Shown here: positions 54,085-62,167 of the stretch, piece by piece
Numbering within the stretch: position 1 is the stretch's first letter
Layout of the letters: each line of letters starts with the position of its first letter
Assembly (NCBI GenBank): GCA_045807765.1
Contig: JBJMGU010000231.1
Location: 10,197 to 74,196, forward strand
Direction: 5' to 3'
Length of the DNA stretch: 64,000 nt
Source of the DNA: DATENM01 sp045807765
GTDB taxonomy: Bacteria; Acidobacteriota; Blastocatellia; UBA7656
Notes under the pieces: generated by a model
What the model was told of the DNA's origin: nothing
The model's database searches: none
Seen by the model: only the letters and a program-made list of their open reading frames with translations
Position numbers and translations under genes: made by a program

Positions 54085-54447
54085 TTAGCGGCGCCAGCGG
54101 TTGTAGTTGTTGTAGTTGTTGTAGTAGCGATAGCGTGAATCGCGGTTGTAGCGGTAACGGTCTTCGCGATAACGATCCCAGCGATTATCCTGCCGGTCTT
54201 TGTAAATGACCACGCCAGTGCCGCCGCCACCGCCGAGCAGGCCGCCGATCACTGCGCCCTTCTTGCCGCCCATCAAACCACCAAGCAGCGCACCAGCCGC
54301 CGCACCGCCGGCGATGATTCCGGCTTTTTGGCCCGTTGACAGCCCGCGGTCACGACGACGCCACTGGGCACCAGCCGGGGAAACGATGGCGAATAACAGC
54401 GCAAGGCTCAACAACCCGGCGAAAACTCTCTTATTAAGACTCAACAT
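54085..54447 (-). CDS. Small secreted glycine-zipper protein
   Basis: A 120-aa protein. A signal peptide (FAGLLSLALLFAIVSPAGA) is followed by STGQKAGIIAGGAAAGALLGG and MGGKKGAVIGGLLGGGGG, a glycine zipper able to span or pack in membranes. The tail is Arg/Tyr/Asn-rich (YRYYNNYNNYNRWRR). Resembles small outer-membrane or envelope-stress proteins of the YMGG/glycine-zipper families. No specific function can be assigned. Confidence 0.75.
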   Translation of the reverse strand: MLSLNKRVFAGLLSLALLFAIVSPAGAQWRRRDRGLSTGQKAGIIAGGAAAGALLGGLMGGKKGAVIGGLLGGGGGTGVVIYKDRQDNRWDRYREDRYRYNRDSRYRYYNNYNNYNRWRR

Positions 54448-54805
54448 TTTTTCGACCCTCCGTCCTCTCTAATGTTGCGGCTTGCGGGCCGCGCTATTCA
54501 GTAAGAGCAACCGATATGCCGCAGCGGCGGCTCTCCTATCCACAGACAAAAAGTTTGCTTTTACAGGGATTTATAAAACGCGCCCTGCCGCCCTCGGTCG
54601 CCGCCATAAACGATTTGGGGTGGCGGTATGCGATTCGGTGAGCCCTGCCCTTAGAATTGAAGCCTATCGCTTGCCTGCGGTCCGTTACGGCTGAGCCGCA
54701 GGCAAGCGGCTGATCTTATCTTCCGCCACCGCGACAGGCGAGCTATAATGCGGGCCGACAGCGAGCGGCCCGCTCGCTTCAACACCTTTCACGCAGGAGA
54801 TAAAC
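54448..54805. other. 358-nt divergent intergenic region with a 13-bp hairpin and a consensus -10
   Basis: No gene is supported. CGCTTGCCTGCGG (54668-54680) pairs perfectly with 54696-54708 around a 15-nt loop, although no known gene reads into it. TATAAT at 54744-54749 is a likely -10 for the gene at 54806, with a poor -35. AGGAGA precedes that start. Confidence 0.5.
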
Positions 54806-55555
54806 ATGGCTTCGCAGACTTGTCCGACCTGCGCACTGGTCGTCCCGGCGACCAGTCGCTTCTGCCGAAATTGCGGCACGGTGATCGAAGCCGCCGCACG
54901 CCCGGTTGACCCGGCAGCGCCGCCTTATACGCCACCTTATACGCCGCCGCCTTATGCAGGGCCACCGCCTTACGGTGACCCGCAGGCAGGCTATGGCGGC
55001 GCGGCTCAGGCAGCGATGTCGCCGGTGCCGGCTTATGGTGGGCCGCCGGCGGCGGCGCAAGCACCGTGGTCAAGCAACGGCGTGTGGCAGCAGAAAAATA
55101 CCCTCGTCATGCACAAGCAGGCGACGCTGCCGGATCGCTGCATCAAGTGCAACAACCCGGCCAATGGCCGGAGGTTGACGAAACGGTATTCGTGGCATCA
55201 CCCGGCATGGGCGCTGACCATCCTGGCCGGAGTCCTGATTTACGCAATCGTCGCAATGGTCGTGCGCAAGTCTGTCGTCCTCAATCTCGGCCTCTGCGAT
55301 GAGCATTTTTCCAAACGGCGCGTCGCCATTGTGGTGAGCTGGGGACTGATCGCGCTCAGCATTGCGATGATCATCCTCGGCGCGGCCAATAATCTGGCCG
55401 GCGTCGCCTTGCTGGGCCTCCCACTCTTTCTGGCCGCAGTGATCTATGGCGTGATCAGCGCCAATGTCATCTCGATCAAAAAGATAGACGAGCAGTATGT
55501 TCGTATGGGGCGCGTCAATAAAGATTACCTGTTGATGCTGCCGGAACTGCCTTGA
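54806..55555 (+). CDS. Zinc-ribbon membrane protein
   Basis: A 249-aa protein. The N-terminal zinc ribbon has two CxxC knuckles (CPTCALVVPATSRFCRNCG). A disordered Pro/Tyr/Gly/Ala stretch follows (about 35-95). A second pair of Cys (DRCIKCNNP) comes next, and then two or three transmembrane helices (WALTILAGVLIYAIVAMVV; VAIVVSWGLIALSIAMIIL; LFLAAVIYGVISANV). The family role is unknown; such proteins are common in Acidobacteria and Planctomycetes. The start has AGGAGA 5-6 nt upstream. Confidence 0.8.
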   Translation: MASQTCPTCALVVPATSRFCRNCGTVIEAAARPVDPAAPPYTPPYTPPPYAGPPPYGDPQAGYGGAAQAAMSPVPAYGGPPAAAQAPWSSNGVWQQKNTLVMHKQATLPDRCIKCNNPANGRRLTKRYSWHHPAWALTILAGVLIYAIVAMVVRKSVVLNLGLCDEHFSKRRVAIVVSWGLIALSIAMIILGAANNLAGVALLGLPLFLAAVIYGVISANVISIKKIDEQYVRMGRVNKDYLLMLPELP

Positions 55556-55579
55556 AGAGGTTCGGGACTGGCTGGTAAA

Positions 55580-56221
55580 TCAAGCGACGCCGGCGAGGCG
55601 AATCATGCCGCGCGCGCGCTCGGCAATGGCGGTGTAGTTTTCGTATTGCAGGTCGCCCGGCGTGAACAAGCGGCTGCCGACGGCGATGGCAAAAGCGCCG
55701 GCGGTGAAATAATCAACGATGTTCTCAGGCCCGACGCTGCCGGCGACGACCAGTCGGGCATCCGGCATGCGCGAGGTGATGGCCGCGACATATTCCGGCC
55801 CGCCGAGCGGCGCGGCAGGAAACAGCGTCACCAGCGGCACCGCAAGCGCCCAGGCCGTGGCGATTTCGGTCGGCGTCAGCGCGCCGATCACCGGCGGCAC
55901 GCGCCGCTTGCGGCACGCATCGATGAGCGGCGCGCTGGTGTGCGGCATCGAGATAAATTGCGCGCTGCTCTTGATGGCGCGGTCAATCTGATCCTGGCTC
56001 ATCACATAACCCGCACCGATAGCGGCGCGGTCGCCGTACTGGCGGCGCAAGTCTGCGATGACGCGAAAGCTGCCGGGCGTCGAGAGCGCGACCTCGACCA
56101 GCTTGATCCCCGCGACGATGGCCGCTTCCGAGGCGCGCAAAGCGGTCTCTGCCGACCGCGTACGCACGACGGCGATGACGCGGTGGTCGCTGGCAAGCTG
56201 AATCAGGTCTTCGTCTTTCAT
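55580..56221 (-). CDS. KDPG/KHG aldolase-fold protein lacking the Schiff-base lysine
   Basis: A 213-aa TIM-barrel protein of the Eda family. The proton-relay Glu43 (LVEVALSTPG), the GAGYVMSQDQID strand and the phosphate-site end AGSVGPENIVDYFTAG are in place. In the FKFFPAEANGG motif that carries the catalytic Lys in E. coli Eda, this protein reads LVTLFPAAPLGG, with Thr132 in place of Lys. Normal aldolase chemistry is thus doubtful. The ATG at 56221 is used; ten more residues upstream would come from the heptad hairpin. It follows a cyclase gene on the same strand. Confidence 0.85.
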   Translation of the reverse strand: MKDEDLIQLASDHRVIAVVRTRSAETALRASEAAIVAGIKLVEVALSTPGSFRVIADLRRQYGDRAAIGAGYVMSQDQIDRAIKSSAQFISMPHTSAPLIDACRKRRVPPVIGALTPTEIATAWALAVPLVTLFPAAPLGGPEYVAAITSRMPDARLVVAGSVGPENIVDYFTAGAFAIAVGSRLFTPGDLQYENYTAIAERARGMIRLAGVA

Positions 56222-56358
56222 AAGTGACAAGTGACGAGTGACCGGTGACAAGAATGAAGTGAGCAGTAATAAGTGATGACTGATGAGTCAGAAGAAGGCG
56301 CGCTCGACGCCTCGTTTTCCTCACTCATCACTTCTTATCATCTGTCACCTGTCACGGC
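56222..56358. repeat. Heptad hairpin 12 (word AGTGACA)
   Basis: The left arm has AGTGACA, AGTGACG, AGTGACC, GGTGACA, AGAATGA, AGTGAGC, AGTAATA, AGTGATG. The right arm has complementary TCACTCA, TCACTTC, CTGTCAC, CTGTCAC words. Complementarity is imperfect. It fills the whole gap between the cyclase stop and the aldolase-like start. Confidence 0.75.
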
Positions 56359-56982
56359 TTACTGTCTAAGGATGACGCGGGCCGGGCTGCCGTCGCCGCC
56401 CTGAAACTTCATTGGCAGGCAGATCATCTCATAATCGCCCGGCTCGACTTCGCGCAGGTCAAGCCCTTCGATAATCAGCGTGTCGGCCTTAAGCAGTGTC
56501 AGATGCGTCTCGAACGTGTCGCTGCCGTACTGTTCAACCGAAAGATAATCGATACCGACGAGCTTAATCCCCTCATTGACCAGGACGCGGGCCGCTCCCG
56601 GCGTAATGTAAACGTAATCTTCGACGAAGCGCGGCTGGCTCCAGAGGTACGAGTTGCGCGTCTTGAACAGCACGCGCGCGTCCGCCGTAAAAGTGAACTC
56701 TTTGAGCGCCGCTTCATCGATGCGCGGCGCGGTTACTTCGACGACGCGTGTGCGGCCAATCAATATTTCAAGCGGCAACTGGTCAACTGTCTTGCCATCG
56801 GCGATGAAGTGAAACGGCGCATCAACGTGCGTGCCGATGTGCGAGCTGAACGAGTAGCGGCTCAAATTATATTTTGCCTCTTTCTTATCAATCGTCGCTT
56901 TGCGCTCAATCTTCACTGCCGGATCGCCGGGATAAACCGGCATATCCTTCGAGATCGGGACGGTCACATCGAAAATCTTCAT
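56359..56982 (-). CDS. Cyclase-family hydrolase (kynurenine-formamidase-like)
   Basis: A 207-aa metal-dependent hydrolase. The signature HIGTHVDAPFHF (His48, His52, Asp54, His58) matches the Mn/Zn site of the 'putative cyclase'/KynB family. DVTVPISKDMPVYPGDP at the N terminus and LVGIDYLSVEQYG are also typical. It could open N-formyl or cyclic amide substrates; no tryptophan-degradation genes adjoin. The ATG at 56982 is preferred, since 46 residues further upstream are partly encoded by a heptad array. Confidence 0.9.
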   Translation of the reverse strand: MKIFDVTVPISKDMPVYPGDPAVKIERKATIDKKEAKYNLSRYSFSSHIGTHVDAPFHFIADGKTVDQLPLEILIGRTRVVEVTAPRIDEAALKEFTFTADARVLFKTRNSYLWSQPRFVEDYVYITPGAARVLVNEGIKLVGIDYLSVEQYGSDTFETHLTLLKADTLIIEGLDLREVEPGDYEMICLPMKFQGGDGSPARVILRQ

Positions 56983-57059
56983 ACCCCTTGAATTCCTCTT
57001 ACCGTTATTGATGCGAAGTATGCTAAGTGGCGCGCCGGTGGTTGTCAAATTCAGGAAGC

Positions 57060-57163
57060 CGTAGGCAGTAGGCGGTAGGTAACTGGTTTGTAGCTCGCTG
57101 CTATATATTAGAACCCTCACGGTTCAGTGAACTGCCTACTGCCTACTGCTTACTGCCTACTGC
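57060..57163. repeat. Heptad hairpin 13 (word AGTAGGC / ACTGCCT)
   Basis: A left arm CGTAGGC, AGTAGGC, GGTAGGT (from 57060) and a right arm of five ACTGCCT-like words (57131-57163), with an inner stem GAACC/GGTTC. The transglutaminase stop codon (57145-57143) is inside the right arm. The word is the same as in hairpin 2, 45 kb away. Confidence 0.85.
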
Positions 57164-59446
57164 TTTTTTCAGATGACGCTTCAATTCGCCGAGCAGCTCG
57201 GATACGCGGCGGCTTTCGGTTTCGTCGAGCGCCGCGCCGCCGAAGCGCACGCGGTTGTAAAGCCGGGTGATCTCATGGATGGCTGGCGAGCCGCTGGACG
57301 TGGCAAATTCCATCGGCGTCTGATCGGCGGGCTTGCGCAGCCCGGCGCGATTGGCGATGGCCAGCATCTGCTCGTAAAACATGACCGCACATTCGCGCCC
57401 GTCGCCGCGCGCTCGGCGCCGATGTTTCCACGTCGGCAGAATGAACCAGCGGTGCCACCACGGGCCGTAGCCAGTCGGCGCCAGGCTCCACTGCTTCATG
57501 TGGCGCAGCACGTAAAGCGTGCCGCCGCCCATCAAGACAAGCAACAGCAGGGCGGCGAGCTTCAGCCAGTCAATCGTCTGCCAGTCGCGCGCCATCACAA
57601 AACTCAGCGCCTGCCGTGTCCATTGCTTGGCGCTGTTATAGTAAGCCATCATACGGTCTTTGACTGCCGCCAGCCGCCGCTGCAAGCCGACGATGATCGA
57701 TGCCTGCTCGTCGCTGTCGAGCGTGACGATGTAGTCGAGCCAGAAGACCTCCATCGCATCCATGTACTTGCGGAAGCGCGATAGCAAGCCGCCTTGCGAA
57801 TAGTCGTTGATGCCGGCAGCCGGTGTCGGGTCGAACTCGACCCAGGTGTGGGCGTGCGGGAAGTAGACTTCGACCCACGAGTGCGCGTCGCTTTCGCGCA
57901 CCGTGAACATGCGATTGACGTCATTGTACTCGCCCATCTGAAAACCGTTGACGATGCGTGCAGGGATGCCAAGCGTGCGCAGCATGATGACCATCGCCGA
58001 GGCGAAGTATTCGCAATGACCTTCGCGCACGTCGAATAAGAACTCGGCCAGCGGGTCTTCGCCGTTGATCTTCAGGTCGAGCGTGTAGCCGAAGCGGGTT
58101 TTCAGATAAGTTTCAATCGCCTTCGCCTTGTCGAATGGCGTCACGGCTCCGGCCTCGCGGACGACCCGGTGCGCCTCCTGGCGAATGCGCAGGTCGAGTT
58201 TGGGCGGCAGTTGCAGGACGTACATTTTTTTCATGTCGTCCGGCAAATCCGTAAGCGTCTCGGCGCGCAACTCCTGCTCCGTAGGGACACTCAGATCAGA
58301 CCAGACCGAATAGACCGCGCGCCGCTTGAAGGAGCCTCCGGTCCAGAGCGCGCCGGTATTGCTGTCGCGGTGCAGACTGGTCATCGGGCCGCGCAGCCAG
58401 AGCGCCTTCTGCGCCGCAAACAGAGTCGGCGTATCGAGCGGCTCAAGGATGATCTTCTGCTCGTTGAGCGTTTCGCGTGGCGGGGCCGACCTATCCAGCT
58501 GGTAAGTCCAATCTATGGGCGCGGCGCTCTCGGTCGCGCCGCCATTCTTCATATTATCCCAGGTCTGATCCCGGTTCATCGTGTCGCCGACTTTCCAGGT
58601 GTTATTCTCATAATGGTTGAGCGCGACGCCGCGCCAGCGCAGGTAACGGCCCGGATTGCGGTCAAGTTGAACGCGCATGACCACCTGCTGACTTTTCTTG
58701 ATGCGCGCCACCTGCCCAAGCTCGACTGTATTCGAGAAGCCGGTTGCCGGGGTTTCCGAAAAGCCCTGCGTGATGCCGCCGCCGAAGCGCGGGATCATGA
58801 AGAAAAACGGCAACGTCAGCACCGCCACAATCGCGACCTGGGCGAACGACGCCCCCAGCAGATAGCGCACCCGGCGGCGCGGGTTTGGGGCTGATTCGCC
58901 CACCGTGCGCCGCTTCAACGCCTTGATCGGGGCGATAATTTCGTCTTGAGAAGCTTCGATCTCGCGCTGGGCGCGGCGCACCTCGAAGGCGGCCAGAGAC
59001 GACACGAAGAAGAAAAGGAATAGAATGAGCGAAGCGACGAACGTGGCATTGAAGGTCAGGCCCGCCGACAGCAGCATCATGAAAAATGCGATCACGTAAA
59101 GAAAGACCCAGTCGCGGTCGCGCTTCGCCTGCAAGAGCTTCATCGCCGACGCGAACAGCGCCAGATGGACGAGCGCCAGCACGCGGTTCGTCAGCATGGC
59201 GGCATCGATAAATAAGAATGGCAGGTAGAGCGCCACCAGCCCACGCCACGCCCACATGCGCCAGCGCGACAGGGCCGCGGTCTGGTCGTCGTCATCATTC
59301 CGACGGCGGTGGTCGCGCACGAAGCTCGCGCCGATAGTCGCCGCATACAAGACCATCGATGCGGCGTCGAGTTGCCCGGTCAGCGCCAGCGCCAGAAACG
59401 CCGTCGCCACCAGCGCGTATGAAGTGATGCGAAAGTAAGTCTCCAT
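57143..59446 (-). CDS. Membrane transglutaminase-like protein (TgpA type)
   Basis: A 767-aa protein. The N-terminal half has several transmembrane helices (DUF3488 region). A periplasmic transglutaminase-like domain has catalytic Cys (VREGHCEYFASAMVIMLRTL, about 475), His (DAHSWVEVYFPHAHTW, about 520) and Asp (EFDPTP, about 537). One more membrane helix (LAALLLLVLMGGGTLYVL) and a DUF4129 tail follow. With MoxR and DUF58 upstream this is the common MoxR-DUF58-Tgl cluster of unknown envelope role. The C terminus (AVGSKQ) and TAG stop are written by heptad hairpin 13. Confidence 0.93.
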   Translation of the reverse strand: METYFRITSYALVATAFLALALTGQLDAASMVLYAATIGASFVRDHRRRNDDDDQTAALSRWRMWAWRGLVALYLPFLFIDAAMLTNRVLALVHLALFASAMKLLQAKRDRDWVFLYVIAFFMMLLSAGLTFNATFVASLILFLFFFVSSLAAFEVRRAQREIEASQDEIIAPIKALKRRTVGESAPNPRRRVRYLLGASFAQVAIVAVLTLPFFFMIPRFGGGITQGFSETPATGFSNTVELGQVARIKKSQQVVMRVQLDRNPGRYLRWRGVALNHYENNTWKVGDTMNRDQTWDNMKNGGATESAAPIDWTYQLDRSAPPRETLNEQKIILEPLDTPTLFAAQKALWLRGPMTSLHRDSNTGALWTGGSFKRRAVYSVWSDLSVPTEQELRAETLTDLPDDMKKMYVLQLPPKLDLRIRQEAHRVVREAGAVTPFDKAKAIETYLKTRFGYTLDLKINGEDPLAEFLFDVREGHCEYFASAMVIMLRTLGIPARIVNGFQMGEYNDVNRMFTVRESDAHSWVEVYFPHAHTWVEFDPTPAAGINDYSQGGLLSRFRKYMDAMEVFWLDYIVTLDSDEQASIIVGLQRRLAAVKDRMMAYYNSAKQWTRQALSFVMARDWQTIDWLKLAALLLLVLMGGGTLYVLRHMKQWSLAPTGYGPWWHRWFILPTWKHRRRARGDGRECAVMFYEQMLAIANRAGLRKPADQTPMEFATSSGSPAIHEITRLYNRVRFGGAALDETESRRVSELLGELKRHLKKAVGSKQ

Positions 59447-59451
59447 CTTCG

Positions 59452-59566
59452 ATGAATGATGAATGCGGAATGATGAATGATGAACTGAAGAGGAAACGGA
59501 GGGGGATTATCTAAAACAAATCCGGCTTCCTTTTCCTCTGCAATTCATCATTCATCATCCATCATT
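59452..59566. repeat. Heptad hairpin 14 (word ATGAATG)
   Basis: The left arm has ATGAATG, ATGAATG, CGGAATG, ATGAATG, ATGAACT. The right arm 59544-59566 has ATTCATC, ATTCATC, ATCCATC. An inner AGAGGAAA/TTTTCCTCT helix is present. It lies between the DUF58 C-terminal frame and the transglutaminase gene. Confidence 0.8.
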
Positions 59567-59568
59567 TT

Positions 59569-60543
59569 CTAAAGGTCGTCCATGAAGACGACGTGGGCGC
59601 TGCGCCAGATGTGCGCCGGGATCGTGCCCTTGGCCGCCGAAGTGATCAGCACCTTAAAGCGCCGTTCGTCGCCCAGCACCGGCAATTCGTCGAGCAAGCG
59701 CCAACTGATCTGGCCGGCAGGACGCGGCACCGGCGCTGCTTCGCCGGCGCTTGCAGCGACCGCGCGCCGACGCCGCTTGAAGAGGCGACGCGGGGCCGGC
59801 GCGGCCTCGGCAACCTCTTCTGTCTCTGCCGCATGAACAGTCGGTTGCAACGTCGCCAGCACACGCAGGATTTTATAAAGCTGCTCGTAGCCCGCTCCTG
59901 AACCGACGTTGAGGCGCTCGTCCGGGGTGATCAGTTCCACCTCGGCGCGCTCCAAAATAAAGTGATTGGCGAATGATGCCGCTTCCACGATGGCGCGCTC
60001 GAACTTTTCTTGAAAAGCGGCGGCCAGGCGCTGCCGCTCTTCTTCAGGCTCGGCGGTGCCGTCGTCTGGCGATTTTTTATCCGGCTCGTTCGTCCGTAAC
60101 GCAGCCCGGTCGGGCGGCGACATGGTGTCGAAAACGATAGTCAATCGCCACTCGTCTTCGCGGGTGTGCTCGCGCACCATCATCTGTTGCGCTTTGGCGG
60201 TCGCCTTCCAGTCAATGTTGCGCAGGTGATCCGAGGTCTGATAGCGGCGGATGGCGTAGAGGTCATCACCTGAGCCGCGCGCGCGGCTCTCGATGCGCCC
60301 CGCGAGCATCGGCAGCGAGTGATAAAAATCGCTGAGCGGCTGCGGCTTGGGATAGACGATCAGCTCGCCGCGCGCATCAATGCGCCGCCACTTCTTGAAG
60401 AACCCGGCGGGAAACTTGGTCGCCAGTCGAAAGCCTGTGATCGGGTAACGCCCGCGGCGCGCGAATGTCCGCTCGATGCGGTGCCGCCCCGACGCGCCCG
60501 CCGGCACGAGGACAAAGTAAGCCAGCTTACCGATCTCTAACAA
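59569..60543 (-). CDS. DUF58 protein, C-terminal part (frame-split)
   Basis: 324 residues from a TTG at 60543. It contains the DUF58 hallmark 'GDDLYAIRRYQTSDHLRNIDWKATAKAQQMMVREH' region, the RRGRYPITGFRLATKFPAGFF segment and a vWA-like core (TIVFDTMSPPD). The membrane-anchored beginning of DUF58 proteins is missing and is found instead in the overlapping upstream frame. The junction looks like a single frameshift, either a mutation, a sequencing error or programmed slippage. If translated separately, the product would be a soluble fragment. Part of the MoxR/DUF58/transglutaminase cluster. Confidence 0.8.
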   Translation of the reverse strand: MLEIGKLAYFVLVPAGASGRHRIERTFARRGRYPITGFRLATKFPAGFFKKWRRIDARGELIVYPKPQPLSDFYHSLPMLAGRIESRARGSGDDLYAIRRYQTSDHLRNIDWKATAKAQQMMVREHTREDEWRLTIVFDTMSPPDRAALRTNEPDKKSPDDGTAEPEEERQRLAAAFQEKFERAIVEAASFANHFILERAEVELITPDERLNVGSGAGYEQLYKILRVLATLQPTVHAAETEEVAEAAPAPRRLFKRRRRAVAASAGEAAPVPRPAGQISWRLLDELPVLGDERRFKVLITSAAKGTIPAHIWRSAHVVFMDDL

Positions 60544-61133
60544 CGCCGGCGGCAGCGCCGCATCCTCGTGTCTTCTTCCCCTGCGTTGCCGCGTCGCCGC
60601 ATCGCTAAGTCCCGCGCTTCGCGTGGCTCTGACAGCGCTTCGACCAGGACGCTGAAGCTCGGCAGCACGCGCTTATGGTTGAGCAAGGTAACGCTGATGC
60701 TGGCCGATTCGCCGGCATAGATATGATCGGGAAAGCGCAACTGTACGGCGACGCCTGCAAGCGACACTCTCCCGATCAGGTTGGCGGCAATCAGAAAGGC
60801 GAGCATCGCCGAGAGAATCAGGTAGAGCAGATTGTTGCCGGTGTTCCAGGCGGCAAAGCCGATGATCACCAGAAAGACGATGAACAGCAAGCCTTCGACC
60901 GTCACCGTCGTGCGGATGGCGAAGCGCAGGATTTCAAGCCGCACATTGCGCGCCAGCCGCGGGATGATATAGAGCGCGCCGAGCAAGGCCAGCACCAGCG
61001 ACACAGCGGCGGCAATCGTCGCCAGTTGCGTATTGCGCTGGTCGGCGGCGACCGAGCTGAGCAGCGCCACCAGAAAAGCAACGCCGAGAAAAAAGATGGT
61101 GATGAAGAAATCGCGCCACGCTTGCCGGTTCAT
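60537..61133 (-). CDS. DUF58 protein, N-terminal part (frame-split)
   Basis: 198 residues. Two to three transmembrane helices (VALLSSVAADQR flank, LLFIVFLVIIGFAAWNTGNNLLYLILSAMLAFLIAANLI) lead into the beta domain YAGESASISVTLLNHKRVLPSFSVLVEAL. Homologues then continue straight into the part encoded by the next frame. The last residues here (RRRGNAGEEDTRMRRCRRRC) are basic and unlike the family, and the stop overlaps the start of the downstream frame. The shift probably lies at about 60545-60600. Confidence 0.8.
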   Translation of the reverse strand: MNRQAWRDFFITIFFLGVAFLVALLSSVAADQRNTQLATIAAAVSLVLALLGALYIIPRLARNVRLEILRFAIRTTVTVEGLLFIVFLVIIGFAAWNTGNNLLYLILSAMLAFLIAANLIGRVSLAGVAVQLRFPDHIYAGESASISVTLLNHKRVLPSFSVLVEALSEPREARDLAMRRRGNAGEEDTRMRRCRRRC

Positions 61134-61145
61134 AACTACAAATTC

Positions 61146-62090
61146 TTAGAGCGGCACATTGATGGTTTTGAGAATTTCTTGAAGCGCCGCCTCGGCTTCG
61201 TCCGAACGGCGCATCCCCGTAGAGTACCGCGAGTTGACGACGATGCGGTGCGCAAAGACGGGCACAACCAGCCGCTTGATGTCGTCGGGGATGACATAAT
61301 CGCGCCCCTCGATGAAAGCCAGCGCCTGCGCCGCGTGATACAAGGCAAGCGAGCCGCGCGGGCTGACTCCGAGATCGAGCAAATCCGACTGCCGCGTCGC
61401 GCGCACGATGCGGATCAGGTAATCGAGCAAGGATTCGTCCACCGCCACCTCGCGCGCTTCGTGTTGTAGCTGTAACACGTCATCGCTGTGCATGACCGGC
61501 GACAGGCGCTCGACCGCCGAGTTGAAGGTCTGCTGGCGCAGGATCATCTTCTCGTCTTCGAGGTCGGGGTAGCCCATGCGGACGCGCATCATGAAGCGAT
61601 CCATCTGTGATTCGGGCAGCGGATAGGTGCCGTGATGCTCGACCGGGTTCTGCGTCGCCAGGACAATGAATGGGCGCGGCAGCTTATAGGTCACCTGCTC
61701 GACCGTCACGTGGCCTTCGGCCATCGCCTCAAGCAACGCCGACTGAGTCTTCGGCGTTGTGCGGTTGATCTCGTCGGCGAGAATAACGTTGGCGAAGATC
61801 GGGCCGGACTTGAACTCGAAAGAACTCTGCTGCTGATTGAAGACTTCGAGGCCGAGGATGTCGCTCGGCAGCATGTCAGAGGTGAACTGAATGCGCTGGA
61901 ACGAGCAGTCGAAGCTGCGCGCCATGGCTTGCGCCAGGGTGGTTTTGCCAACGCCGGGAACGTCTTCGATGAGCAGGTGGCCGTCGGCGATCAGGGTGAC
62001 CAGCGCCAGCTCGACGACATCCGACTTGCCGCGAATGACTGATTCGATTGTTTTCTGGAGTTGTTCGAGCTTCCCGGCAGTGCTGATCAC
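61146..62090 (-). CDS. MoxR-family AAA+ ATPase
   Basis: A 314-aa chaperone-like ATPase. Walker A: IEDVPGVGKTTLAQA. Walker B: ILADEINRTTPKTQSALLEAM. Sensor 1: FIVLATQNPVEHHGTYPLPE. The C-terminal lid ends SRYSTGMRRSDEAEAALQEIL. The GTG at 62090 is preferred; an in-frame GTG at 62126 adds 12 residues without family likeness. MoxR ATPases act with DUF58 and vWA partners, which follow directly (12 nt gap), in maturation of envelope or enzyme complexes. Confidence 0.94.
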   Translation of the reverse strand: MISTAGKLEQLQKTIESVIRGKSDVVELALVTLIADGHLLIEDVPGVGKTTLAQAMARSFDCSFQRIQFTSDMLPSDILGLEVFNQQQSSFEFKSGPIFANVILADEINRTTPKTQSALLEAMAEGHVTVEQVTYKLPRPFIVLATQNPVEHHGTYPLPESQMDRFMMRVRMGYPDLEDEKMILRQQTFNSAVERLSPVMHSDDVLQLQHEAREVAVDESLLDYLIRIVRATRQSDLLDLGVSPRGSLALYHAAQALAFIEGRDYVIPDDIKRLVVPVFAHRIVVNSRYSTGMRRSDEAEAALQEILKTINVPL

Positions 62091-62167
62091 TAAGCTAAAT
62101 TCTCCGCTCAACCGATTTGGGCGCACTATTCAATTTAGCATAAAAGCCGCCAGCGCGCGACGTAAAG

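Noticed and set aside
33291..56221. Entner-Doudoroff pathway from gluconokinase plus KDPG aldolase
   Set aside because: The two genes are 22 kb apart, no edd is seen, and the aldolase-like protein lacks its catalytic lysine.
56983..57120. 46-residue N-terminal extension of the cyclase-family gene
   Set aside because: It runs back into the heptad array and has no family likeness. The ATG at 56982 gives the usual start of this family.
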